Shown in pieces: positions 9,944 to 20,269 of a DNA stretch of 64,000 nt (the first letter of the stretch is position 1; every line of letters starts with the position of its first letter). The DNA is from Manis javanica. Taxonomy: Eukaryota > Chordata > Mammalia > Pholidota > Manidae. The position numbers were made by a program, and so were the translations under genes. The stretch covers positions 28,167,343-28,231,342 of the forward strand of contig NC_133156.1 of assembly GCF_040802235.1 (NCBI RefSeq), in the 5' to 3' direction. The notes under the pieces are model-generated. The model was not told the origin of the DNA. It worked only from the letters and a program-made list of their open reading frames with translations, and ran no database searches.

Positions 9944-12799
9944 AAAAAAAATAAAAAATAAATAAAATAAAATAAAATAAAAAAACTATCCAAGAACAAA
10001 ATCCCTGGTCCAGATGGCTTCACCGCTGAATTTTATCAGACATTTAGAGAACACATAATACCCATTCTCCTTAAAGTTTTCCAAAAAGTAGGAGAGGAGG
10101 AAATACTTCCAAACTCATTCTATGAAGCCGGCATCACTCTAAAACCAAAACCAGGCAAAGACACCAAAAAAAAAGAAAATTACAGACCAATAGCCCTGAT
10201 GAACATAGATGCAAAAATACTCAACAAAATACTAGTAAACCAAATTCAAAAATACATCAAGAGGATCATACACCATGATCAAGTGGGATTCATCCCAGGG
10301 ATGCAAGGATGGTACAATATTCGAAAATCCATCAACAACATCCACCACATCTACAAAAAGAAGAACAAAAACCACACGATCATCTCCATAGATATTGAAA
10401 AAGCATTTGACAAAATTCAACATCCGTTCATGATAAAAATTTTTAACAAAATGGGTATAAAGGGCAAGTACCTCAACATAATAAAGGCTATACATGACAA
10501 AGCCACGGCCAACATCACACTTAACAGTGGGAAGTGGAAAGATTTTCACCTAAGATCAAGAAAAAAACAGGGATGCCCACTCTCCCCACTCTTATTCCAC
10601 ATAGTACTGGAGGTCCTAGCCACAGCAATCGCACAAAACAAAGAAAGAAAAGGCATCCAGATTGGCAAGGAAGAAGCCAAAACTGTCCCTGTTTGCAGAT
10701 GACATGATACTGTACATAAACAACCCTAAAGACTCCACTCCAAAACGACTAGAACTAATATCTGAATTCAGCAAAGTTGCAGGATACAAAATTAATATAG
10801 AGAAATCTGTTGCATTCCTATACACTAACAATGAACTAGCAGAAAGAGAAATCAGGAAAACAATTCCATTCACAACTGCATCAAAAAGAATAAAAAATAC
10901 CTAGGAATAAACCTAACCAAGGAAGTGAAAGACCTATACTCTGAAAACTACAAGACACTCTTAAGAGAAATTAAAGAGGACACTAACAAATAGAAATTCA
11001 TCCCATACTCTTGGGTAGAAAGAATTAATATTGTCAAAATGGCCATCCTGCCTAAAGCAATCTACAGATTCAATGCAACCCCTATCAAAATACCAACAGC
11101 ATTCTTCAATGAACTTGAGTAAATTGCTTTAAAATTCATATGGAACCACAAAAGACCCTGAATTGCCAAAGCAATCCTGAGAAGGAAGATGAAGCTGGGG
11201 GGATTATGCTCCCCAACTTCATGCTCTACTACAAAGCCACAGTAATCAAGACAATTTGGTACTGGCACAAGAACAGAACATAGACCAATGGAACAGACTA
11301 GAGAGCCCTGATGTAAACCCAACCATATATGGTCAATTAATATACGATAAAGGAGTCATACAATGGGGAAATGACAGTCTCTTCAACAGCTGGTATTGGC
11401 AAAACTGGACAGCTACATGTAAGAGAATGAAACTGGATCACTGTCTAACCTCATACACAAAAGTAAACTCAAAATGGATCAAAGACCCGAATGTAAGTCA
11501 TGAAACCATAAAACTCTTAAGAAAAAAACATAGGCAAAAATCTCTTGGACATAAACATGAGTGACTTCTTCATGAACATATCTCCCCGGGCACGGGAAAC
11601 AAAAGCAAAAATGAACAAGTGAGACTATATCAAGCTGAAAAGCTTCTGCACAGCAAAGGACACCATCAGTAGAACAAAAAGGCATCCTACAGTATGGGAG
11701 AATATATTCATAAATGACATATCCGATAAAGGGTTGACATCCAAAATATATAAAGAGCTCATGCACCTCAACAAACAATAAGCAAATAATCCAATTAAAA
11801 AATGGGCACAGGATCTGAACAGACACTTCTTCAAAGAAGAAATTCAGATGGCCAACAGACACATGAAAAGATGCTCCACATCACTAGTCATCAGAGAAAT
11901 GCAAATTAAAACCACAATGAGATATCACTTCACACCAGTAAGGATGGCCAACATTCAAAAGACAAACAAGAACAAATGTTGGCAAGGTTGTGGAGAGAGG
12001 GGAACCCTCCTACACTGCTGGTGGGAATGTAAATTAGTTCAACCATTGTGGAAAGCAGTATGGAGGTTCCTCAAGAAACTCAAAATAGAAATAGCATTTG
12101 ACCCAGGAATTCCACTCCTAGGAATTCACCCTAAGAATGCAGGAGCTCAGTTTGAAAAAGACAGATGCAGCCCTATGTTTATCGCAGCACTACTTACAAT
12201 AGCCAAGAAATGGAAGCAACCTAAGTGTCCATCAGTAGATGAATGGATAAAGATGTGGTACATATACACAATGGAATATTATTCAGTCATAAGGAGAAAA
12301 CAAATCCTACCACTTGCAACACCACGGTTGGAGCTAGAGGGTGTTATGCTCAGTGAAATAAGCCAGGTGGAGAAAGACAAGTATCAAATGATTTCACTCA
12401 TCTGTGCAGTAGAACAACAAAGAATAAACTGAAGGAACAAAACAGCAGCAGACTCACAGAACGCAAGAATGGACTAACAGTTACCAAAGGGAAAGGGACT
12501 GGGGAGGATGGGTGGGAAGGGAGGGTTCAGGGGGGAAAAAGGGGCATTAGGATTAGCACACATAATGTGTGTGGGGGGGCATGGGGAAGGCAGTAGAACA
12601 CAGAGAAGACAAGTAGTGATTCTATAGCATCTTACTACGCTGACGGACAGTGACTCTAATGGGGTATGTAGTGGGAACTTGATAATGGGTGGTGTCTAGT
12701 AACCACAGTGTTGCTCATGTAGTTGTACATTAATGATACCAAAATAAAAAAATTACATAAACAATAAGAGCAAAAGCAAACACACAACTATATGTAACC

Positions 12800-12860
12800 A
12801 TATATGCATAAGTATGTATGTACGTATGTATATATATGAAATATGTGTGTTTGTTTTTGT
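12800..12860. repeat. Simple repeat, TATG/TACG/TATA-rich
   Basis: Imperfect microsatellite such as 'gtatgtatgtacgtatgtat', just downstream of the L1-A tail. Confidence 0.7.
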
Positions 12861-12989
12861 GTGGTCTGAAAATAGCCTTTGCAAAATGGTGCCTGAGCTA
12901 GAATAGAGAGGGAGAATTTTGAGGTATTTTTCTTTTGAATTGCATGAATACATTCTCACTGTGAAATATATATAACAAGTGAGAGGCAG

Positions 12990-13110
12990 AGGCATGATAG
13001 TACAGGTTTGGTTCCAGACCACCACAATAAGGCAAAAATCGTGATTAACTGAGTCAGATGAATATTCTGGTTTCGGTGCATATAAAAGTTCTGTTTACAC
13101 TAAAAAAGAA
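12990..13110 (+). repeat. Tigger/mariner-like DNA transposon fossil
   Basis: 'ggttccagaccaccacaata', 'gattaactgagtcagatgaa' and 'gcatataaaagttctgttta' resemble the terminal part of a common mammalian Tigger-type element. The family assignment is from memory. Confidence 0.45.
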
Positions 13111-13449
13111 AAAAAAAGAGTTATGGCTAATAAACCAGCAAGGGAGATAAAATGGAATCACAGAAAATACTAAAAATTCCAAAACAAGACAGAGAAATAA
13201 ATAGCAATCATATAAAATAATTTAGATCTGAAGTTTGGGAAAACTTGAAGTCTTAACACTAACCTAATAGTAATGTAAACAAGTCATCTATCAAAAATAG
13301 TCTCTTAGATGGAAAATTTCAGTTGAACTAGGCTGGCATAGGTGTGGACTGTGGGGCTTAGAAATAAATTTCCAGTACTTCACACTTATAAGCAGTTGTG
13401 ACCATGACTGGAGCCAAATCCTGTCTGATTCAAACCAACTCTGTCTTTG

Positions 13450-13720
13450 GACTGCTTATTTTGAAACTTTTCAAATCTTCAGAAAAGTTGAAAGAATGAT
13501 ACATGGAACATCTATATATTCACAATTCACCTATTCAACAATCTAACAACTCACCAATTATTTATGTTTCATTACATCTGGCTTTTTTGCATTCTCTGTA
13601 CACACAGGTTAGTGTTTTTTTCCCCTGAACTATTTGAAAGTTGTAGACATATTTTATCCTTCAACACTTAATTGAACAAATGTTTTTAACTACAATATTA
13701 TGCTGCCTCTTCTTCAAAGA
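13450..13720 (+). repeat. Ancient interspersed repeat, family not named
   Basis: 'cagaaaagttgaaagaatga', 'caattcacctattcaacaat' and 'ctgaactatttgaaagttgt' belong to a widespread mammalian repeat I recognise but cannot name with certainty. A second copy lies at 46180-46560 in PDE6A intron 1. Confidence 0.45.
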
Positions 13721-13739
13721 AATCATTCACTAACAACAC

Positions 13740-14232
13740 AAGATCACCATTTAGATACACTCCAAAAATCTGCAATGGCTCCCTACTGAATATATTCTAA
13801 AAACTTTTCTTCTCTCTTATGACTGAGCCCCAAACTGCCTCTTTTGCCTTCTTCCATGCAAAAGTGTGTCAGTCACCAATCCACGAGAATATTAAGTATC
13901 CTTTGCTCATCTAGGCCTTTGCTCATGTTGTTCCTTCAGTCTGGGATGCCTTTCCCATCTATATTCATCTATGGTGGTCCTTTTCCCATCCTTTAAGGAC
14001 AACCTCAAATACCACAGGAGAAGGAGGCTGAAAACTTCTTAGGCCATGCTTTCTCAACAGAGTACATATATCTACTTAGCGCTTACGTTTACATCTCTCT
14101 CAAACTAGGATATCCATGGAAAGGCAGGCACCAAGTTGTCCTCCTTTTTACATAAACCAACACCTAACACAGTGCCTCCTACTTGGTATGTATGCTTATG
14201 TACCTTTGTTTATTGAAATAAACAAGTAAAGA
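13740..14232 (+). repeat. LINE2 3'-end fossil
   Basis: L2-like order: 'caatggctccctactgaata', 'tttgctcatgttgttccttc', 'ctgggatgcctttcccatct', 'aaggacaacctcaaatacca', and the tail 'cctaacacagtgcctcctac'. Confidence 0.65.
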
Positions 14233-14239
14233 TAATTAA

Positions 14240-14949
14240 GACAAAAAATATTTCTTTTTCCAGTTATCACAAATGATTAGCTATGTTCATTTATACCTGG
14301 GATGCAAAAGGAAGAACCAACATAAGGCTTATATCAGTAGTGCAAGCACTATGACATATTGTTTCTAGTATAAAGCCCAATATAAGACAATATAGTAAAC
14401 TATCCAAGAGGAAAATACATTAATATAAAACCATAAATAATAGCTCCTTGCACAGTAATTCACTGCCTTCAAAAATATTTCATATACACCTCTCACTTGC
14501 CTCCTCAATAAACCTGAGAACAGAGTATGAATTTGTATTCTCCGTATAAGAACTATCAAAGTTTAGTCATGTGTGCAACTGGTGGGACCAGATTCTCAAA
14601 CCTCATCTTCCAATTTTCAAGCTTAGCTCCTTTTTCTAAAATGCCTCATGACTCTAACATTTGTTTCCTTGCTAAGAGGTCTTAGTAGAGTTAATTCAAA
14701 GCACCGTTTTACCGCCAAGTGCTCAATTCATGTGTGAGTCTATTATTCATTTTAATAAGTGAAGGTAACAAAGTGCTTAAAGCTGTTTACACAATATTAT
14801 TGATAGAAGGTTTGGTAAAAGAATTACAATGAAACTACTTTTATCTTTCATGTTACACACATGCTTTGGTAACATTGTGGTTTTCTTTGTCTATTAGGAG
14901 CAACAATGCAAAATTTACATCTGTAGATACATTTTGGTTAGACAATTCC
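14240..14949. other. Non-coding, no recognised feature
   Basis: AT-rich, without exon-like ORFs. Some L2- or MIR-like words, but nothing I can delimit. Confidence 0.4.
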
Positions 14950-15375
14950 CATCCCAAATAGGAATCAAACAAGCCAAGCAGGATCCTGCCTGCATCTACG
15001 TTTGGGGGCCCTCTGCCTAGAATGCTACTCCACAGCTAAGTTCATAGCGTTCCCCTGTGCTTCTTTTAGGTTTTCGCTCAAGTGCTGCCTCAATCAATTC
15101 CTTCTTAGACACAATATATAAGACAGCACCACTGCAGCTGCCATGCCTCCCTCCTGGGCTCACCCTGCCTTGTACTCCTATCCCCTTTATTTTGCTTTGC
15201 TTTCCTTCACTGCCCTTCTGACCATCTCATACTATACATTTATTTTTTTGTGTGAATCATCTAGCCTTCTTATGAGGGCAGCGACTTACTCTGTTTGGTT
15301 CATAGCTGTATTCCCAGTGCGGTGAACAATGTACAGCACCTAATAAGTGTTGTACAAATATTTGTTGAGTTGAGT
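14950..15375 (+). repeat. LINE2 3'-end fossil
   Basis: 'ctctgcctagaatgctactc', 'aggttttcgctcaagtgctg', 'ttatgagggcagcgacttac' and the tail 'aataagtgttgtacaaatat' follow the L2 3' consensus order. Confidence 0.65.
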
Positions 15376-15759
15376 GGATGGCAGTTTAACAGCTGTGTGG
15401 TAAAGAAAAAGGAGTTACCCTTCTCCATTCAGCCCTATACACCATAATCCAGCATGTGTCAAGAAATTATAGTTTGGCAACCATCTGCCTAGGGAATTAT
15501 GCTTACTAAAAGTGACATCAATGTTCAAAAGTCATTCCCAGTAAATCTAATCTAGACTTCTCCAAAGCCCTGAATGTCATCTCTAGATAGCCTATAGAAT
15601 AGTAATTCACATATAGGAATCTGTTAAAATGCAGATTCTCAGGCAGATCCAGGGATAAGATCCAAGACAGCACCCTGGATGATTCTGAGCCAGTGAACTG
15701 AGGGCCATACTCAGAGATCACTGGATATGTTCTGAAGTCAGACAGATCTCTAATCTGAT

Positions 15760-15935
15760 CCCAGCTACATTGTTCAACAGCTGTATGGCACCTGGTGAAA
15801 AACTTCATTTTACTCAGCATCAGTTTCTCACCTGTAAAATGGGTTAACATTACCTAACTTGCATGTTTTCGTAAAGCTAACACAAGTAAAGTACCTAGCA
15901 CAGTGCCTGGCACATAGCATTTCTTCAATAAATAA
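15760..15935 (+). repeat. MIR SINE fossil
   Basis: The MIR core and tail are readable: 'catcagtttctcacctgtaa', 'aatgggttaacattacctaa' and 'cacagtgcctggcacatagc'. Confidence 0.7.
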
Positions 15936-16234
15936 ATGATAGCTACCAAACTCTGTCCCTTGGGGGAACTCCTGAAGGAAAAAACTGGGTTCATTTTTTT
16001 CCCAACAGGTTTGGCTCTTCATTTCTTATTGACTCAATTCTCAAAAACAAGAACTTCTGCTTAACCCAATATTGGATATCACATGAGTTCCAGATTTCAC
16101 ATAAAGAGCCTAGGGACATGGAGGAAAAACAATGTAATGGAATGAGAGCCAGAAAGGAGTTTTTAAGTTCTTAATGCTAACTCACTCATCTGTGCAAGGA
16201 AAGGGCCCCAGCCTAATATTCTTTGAGTCTGGGA

Positions 16235-16370
16235 GAGTTGGGCATAATTCCTAGCTCTGCAAAGCATTTGCTGTGTAATTTTAGGCAAAGCCTTAGCCCT
16301 CGGTGTCCTTTCAGCGTCTCCATCTATCCAGTAAAGAATTTCAACTTTGTCTATGGGCCTCCAAGTACTA
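16235..16370 (+). repeat. MIR SINE fossil
   Basis: 'tcctagctctgcaaagcatt', 'gctgtgtaattttaggcaaa' and 'gtctccatctatccagtaaa' follow the MIR core order. Confidence 0.55.
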
Positions 16371-16544
16371 CGAGTCTTGATTTGCACTTAACCGGGTGTG
16401 CGGTTTTAAAAATCCAAGATGATCAAGTCCTTTTTTCCTATCTCAGCCTGTTTCAGCCTGTTTCCCCATCTGTTCAAGGGGTGAAGGGGAGGATGGTAGT
16501 GACAGTTCCTATCTGTTTGGTACAGCTCCCAGATATCTGCGTTG

Positions 16545-17240
16545 GAAAAGGCTCGACGACGACCGGGGAGGAAGAGCAGGCCGGTCGTCTGCGAGGTGCG
16601 GGGGCGGGATCACTGCAGAGGGGGAGCGGGGCTTTGATATTTGCCCTGCCTCCGGGCCTGCCTACCGAGCGCACAGCCCCGACGCGCGCCCCCTGCCGCG
16701 GCGGGCCACGACGCCGGCGGCCCCCTCTGGTCCGAGCTTCCTCTCACCGCGACTGGGTCACAGGCCAGGACGACCCTACGAGGGGTCCGCTGACTCAGGA
16801 GGCCGGCACCGCTCCGTTCCCCATTCTTGCGCCCCTCCCCTCCTCTCACCTCCTGGGTCTGGGGCGGCCAGGCGGTGCGACCTCCGCCACGAAGAAGCAG
16901 CCAACAAGGCGGCGAAGGCTCAAGGAGCAGGTCCCCAGCCGGCCTCCCTTTAACCGGCCCGAACCCTTCCCCGCCCATCGCCCGGCCCCCGCGGAGGCGG
17001 GCCGGACCGGGAGAAACCTAGGGAAGCTGAGAGCCGGTAGCAGCGAAGGCGTGGAAGGCGGATCCAGCTCCAACACCCGGGCCTGGCGTTCACGTGGTAT
17101 CGCGGGAGAGCGACGCTGCCACCAGCCAATGACTCAGCCAGAACCGGCGAGGGTCCCGGCCCCTGCACGCTCTCCTCCTTGCGATTGGCTGCCTTGGGCC
17201 TTAAGGCGATTCCGCTCCCGCTCCGGGTAGCTATGAATCA
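16545..17240. promoter_or_regulatory. CpG-island promoter, probably of SLC26A2 read leftwards
   Basis: About 700 bp of strongly GC- and CpG-rich sequence in an otherwise AT-rich region. Visible sites: GC box GGGGCGGGAT (16601-16610), TGACTCA AP-1-type sites (16791-16797 and 17130-17136), CACGTG E-box (17091-17096), CCAAT on + (17126-17130) and CCAAT on - (17184-17188). A CpG island with paired CCAAT boxes is a typical housekeeping promoter, possibly bidirectional. In human the gene 5' of PDE6A, divergently oriented, is SLC26A2 (sulfate transporter), whose first exon is non-coding. That makes it the best candidate, but no coding exon of it is visible here. A long ORF across the island (16223-17230) is a by-product of high GC. 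Confidence 0.75.
16850..17110 (-). other. Candidate non-coding first exon (minus strand)
   Basis: Reading the minus strand, a CCAAT box at 17188-17184 lies about 75-100 bases upstream of a plausible start near 17110. A good splice donor, CCAGGAG/GTGAGAGG, has its GT at 16849-16848. This would give an exon of roughly 250 bases with no long ORF from an early ATG, as expected for the non-coding first exon of SLC26A2. The transcription start and exon ends are inferred only. Confidence 0.35.
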
Positions 17241-17559
17241 TCTCCAAAGTGGGCAGGTTCCTGGTTCTCCAACCTAACCCCGAGAGTGTAGTGAGGAAAA
17301 AGTATCAGGAGAGATGCGGAAGCGCTCTGTCTAGAGCTGCAAAGTGTTCTGCGTTTGCAAGGGGCAAGGTCACTGACTCCTTGCGACCCCGTTCCCTCCC
17401 GTCCCCCATTTTTAGATGGGGAAATGGAGGCCCTGAATGGGGAAAGGAAAGCTTGAAAACTAGGAGCTCTTCCCATAGTGTAAGTTATTCTCCGGTGGAG
17501 GTCCCAATAGCCAGAAGCTCTTTTAAAGATGTAAATAAACATGTAAAAATAAATATGAA

Positions 17560-18030
17560 ATGTAATTCCAATCCTCGTTTAAAACCCTCTGTGGCTTTCC
17601 TTGACTTTTACAGATAAAATCAAATTCCTCCCTATGTCCTCCAGGTCCTAAATGCTCTGGCCTCGACCGCTTCCTCCACCTGCATCTCTCCGTTCCTCAC
17701 TGCTCACCGCTCATGCTGGCCCCTCTTTACCGGCCAAGCTTGTTCCCTTTGGGGGTCTTAACACTGGTTCGGGTTACCTGTTTTCTTCTTGTCCGTCAGG
17801 TTTTAGCCTAAACGCCTCCCCTCCCTTCTCCCCTATCCTGTTGTCTTGCTTATGTGCCTGGCATTGGGCACTATCCGATCCGGAGTATATGGGCACTATC
17901 TGCCACGAGTATATGTCAATTTGTTCGTCTTCTTGTTTATAGATTTGAGGGAGAAGTGTATGACCTGTGAAGGAAGCAAAATGGTTCACTTCTTTCGCTT
18001 CCCTTTCCAATAAACCTCTTCACAGTCATT
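17560..18030 (+). repeat. LINE2 3'-end fossil next to the CpG island
   Basis: 'cctctgtggctttccttgac', 'ataaaatcaaattcctccct', 'ggtcctaaatgctctggcct' and 'cttcctccacctgcatctct' match the L2 3' consensus order. The ORF at 17652-17942 is inside this repeat and is not a gene. Confidence 0.65.
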
Positions 18031-18359
18031 TAGGAACTCCCTTTCTTCTCTAGAGATGATCATCAAATTTCTGTTAGCCACCAAATTCAGAGCTTCCAGA
18101 AGTCACAAGCCATATTTGGAATTGGAACAGCTGGTTTCTGCTCCTGATGCTCTCTCTTATGACTGTGAGATAAATCATTTCATGTCAGTAAGCATCAATA
18201 ATCTCACCTTTTCAAAGGGTAGTTATTCCTTACCACCACCCAGAGTCCTAGAGAGGGTCAAGCAAGTCAATGGGTGTAAAGTACTTTGTCAATTCCCTAT
18301 AGGCTGCAAAATCAGCAGAATGGCAACCCATGCCAATTTCTGGATGCACAAAACTCTTC

Positions 18360-18490
18360 ATAGTCATTATTTTATTTAATCCTCACAGCAGCTTTCGAGG
18401 AGGTTCTGTATTATAATTCTTCCTTTATAGGAAATGAGACTTAGAGATGTTAGGGTACTTGCCCAGCGTCACAGTTAATGACCTGGTTGT
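18360..18490 (+). repeat. MIR SINE fossil
   Basis: 'atttaatcctcacagcagct', 'ggaaatgagacttagagatg' and 'tacttgcccagcgtcacagt' are the MIR 3' half. Confidence 0.65.
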
Positions 18491-19266
18491 CTGGAAGGTG
18501 TGGGGGTAACCAGATAACCACCCTGCGAATGGAGAGCAGGCTAATAATTTGCTTTTCCTTGATAACAGCAGGGCAGCCTCCCAATCAGCCAGACCCCAAA
18601 CTCTTTACTTCTTTCCTCTAAGCCAGGAAATTTTCCCTCCTGTTGGTCTCAGGGTTCACAGAGGTGGCTGGCAACCAGAGGGTTTATGGACATTTCTCTG
18701 TTCCAAACTGCTTTCCAAAGAATACCTAATGATGTTAAGTGAGGGTATTGTGGGTCAGCAAACAAGTCATTCTTGTTAGAGGGGACTTCAGGATGTACCT
18801 CCTCAGGACTTCTTGACTACCCCCTCTTTCAAGGTAGGTGAGGTCATTTCCTCTGAGGCCCAACTATGTAGGCCCAAAGTGACATGTGTTAGTGAATGAG
18901 CTGTTACCAATGTGCTGTTCTGACTGATTTTCACCAGTGGAAGTGTTTAAACTTTTTATTAAATTTGATTGTTCTGGAAACAAATATACAAGTAGGGTAA
19001 ACAAATTCAAAATAGCAAAAAGTTTACAATGAAAATTTAATCTCTCTCCCAGACTCCCTTTCTGGGGAGCAACGTACCCCAGAGTCCCTTTCTGGAGGCA
19101 AACACAGCACCAGTTTCCCGTGTTGCTTTCCAGGTTATTCTATACCAGCACATTCTGGATGTACATCAGAATCTCTTGGAAACCTTTTAAAAGTTAACAG
19201 TGTTTTGGTCCCGTCCCCAGATATTATGATTGAATTGGTGTAGAGTTTGCTTAGGCATTGATATAT
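18491..19266. other. Non-coding; right end is an old repeat split by L1-B
   Basis: No exon seen. From about 19150 the text 'tacatcagaatctcttggaa' starts an old repeat that continues at 26145 ('ccccccaggagattctaatg') on the far side of L1-B, confirming that L1-B interrupts it. Confidence 0.5.
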
Positions 19267-20080
19267 TTCTTTTAATTTTGCTATCATTAATATACAGTTA
19301 CATGAACAACATTATGGTTACTTAACTCCCCCTCTTATCAAGTCCCCACCACATACCCCTTTACAGTCACTGTCCATCAGTGTAGTAAGATGCTAAAGAA
19401 TCACTACTTGTCTTCTCTGTGTTATACTGCCTTCCTCGTGTCCCTTCCCCTACATTACACATGCTAATCGTAATGCCCCCTTTTCCCCTTATTCCTCCCT
19501 TCCCACTCATCCTCCCAAATCCCTTTCCCTTTGGTAAGGGAATTCTTTGTTAGTCCATTCTTGGGTTCTGTGAGTCTGCCTGCTGTTTTGGTCCTTCAGT
19601 TTATTCTTTGTTCTTATAGTCTACATAAGAGTGAAATCGTTTGATACTTGTCTTTTTCCGCTTGGCTTATTTCACTGAGCATAATACCCTCCAGCTCCAT
19701 CCATGTTGTTGCAAATGGTAGGATTTGTTTTCTTCTTATGGCTTGATAATATTCCACTGTGTATATGTGCCACTTCTTCTTCATCCATTCATCTACTGAT
19801 GGACACTGAGGTTGTTTCCATTTCTTGGCTATTGTGAATAGTGCTGCAATGAACATAGGGGTGTATATGTCTTTTTGAGACTGGGCTCCTGCACTGGGCT
19901 CCTGCATATTTGGGCTTTCTAATCTGTTCCATTGGTCTATGGTTCTGTTCTTGTGCCAGTACCAAATTGTCTTGATTACTGTGGCTTTGTAGTAGAGCTT
20001 GAGGTCAGGGAGTGTAATTCCCCTGCTTCATTCTTCCTTCTCAGGATTGCTCGTGGATCAAATGGTATTTCTATTTTGAG
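19267..20080 (-). mobile_element. Scrambled extra L1 3' module of L1-B
   Basis: Read on the minus strand, a complete L1 3' UTR stop (20081) is followed by three out-of-order L1 pieces. They are ~25 bp of late ORF2 (20080-20053), a 147-bp mid-ORF2 block (20052-19906) and a true 3' end (19905-19267). The last piece has the ORF2 C-terminus at 19907-19614 and a normal 3' UTR and tail. It is ~12% diverged from the parallel part at 20270-20530 by eye, whereas the 147-bp block is identical to 21385-21531. Confidence 0.8.
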
Positions 20081-20269
20081 TTTTATTTTTTTAATTTTAT
20101 TTTGGTATCATTAATCTACAATTACATGAAGGACATGTTTACTAGGCTCCCCGCTTCACCAAGTCCCCCCCACATCCCCATTCACAGTCACTGTCGATCA
20201 ACATAGTAAGATGCTGTAAAATATTCTTGGGTTCTGTGAGTCTGCTGCTTTTTTGTTCCTTCAGTTTTC

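Larger units (their letters stand above)
7591..9980 (+). mobile_element. Chimera-1: L1 3' end plus ERV env-LTR, one retroinsertion
   Basis: A 2390-bp insertion flanked by a 16-bp target-site duplication AAAAACTA(C/T)CCAAGAA, at 7575-7590 and 9981-9996 with one mismatch. It contains a 5'-truncated L1 3' end (7591-8294), then a retroviral env fragment (8295-9609), polypurine tract (9610-9620), LTR U3-R (9621-9943) and an A-rich tail (9944-9980). The TSD encloses both L1 and ERV parts, so they were inserted as one RNA copy. The target strand reads TTTT/GA at the nick, close to the L1 endonuclease consensus. The ERV part is in the same orientation as the L1 part. Confidence 0.88.
6207..12432 (+). 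pseudogene. L1-A ORF2p pseudogene (endonuclease and reverse transcriptase), split
   Basis: ORF2 encodes the endonuclease and reverse transcriptase that drive target-primed retrotransposition. The ATG at 6207 precedes the endonuclease domain (QETH motif region near 6330, NTP/GDFN-type segments 6545-6650). The frame is broken repeatedly up to 7590, where the nested insertion starts. RT resumes at 9997 with the 'GPDGF'-type segment, the [13 protein letters not shown] block near 10290 and the catalytic FADD at 10692-10703. The C-terminal Cys-rich region and end (11848-12432) are open. Many frameshifts, so dead. Confidence 0.88.
4040..12755 (+). mobile_element. L1-A: long L1, interrupted by a nested insertion
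   Basis: Near-full-length L1 on the + strand: 5' UTR 4040-5058, ORF1 5059-5893, ORF2 from 6207, and a 3' UTR with a poly-G-rich segment ending at 12755 in 'taccaaaataaaaaaatt'. A 2390-bp retroinsertion at 7591-9980 splits ORF2; removing it leaves roughly 6.3 kb, the usual L1 length. Both ORFs carry stops and frameshifts. I see no convincing TSD, so the 5' boundary could be off by tens of bases. Confidence 0.9.

Noticed and set aside
16223-17230. 335-codon ORF on + strand through the CpG island
   Set aside because: Pro/Arg/Gly-rich translation caused by GC content. It starts in MIR-like sequence, and no domain or start context supports it.
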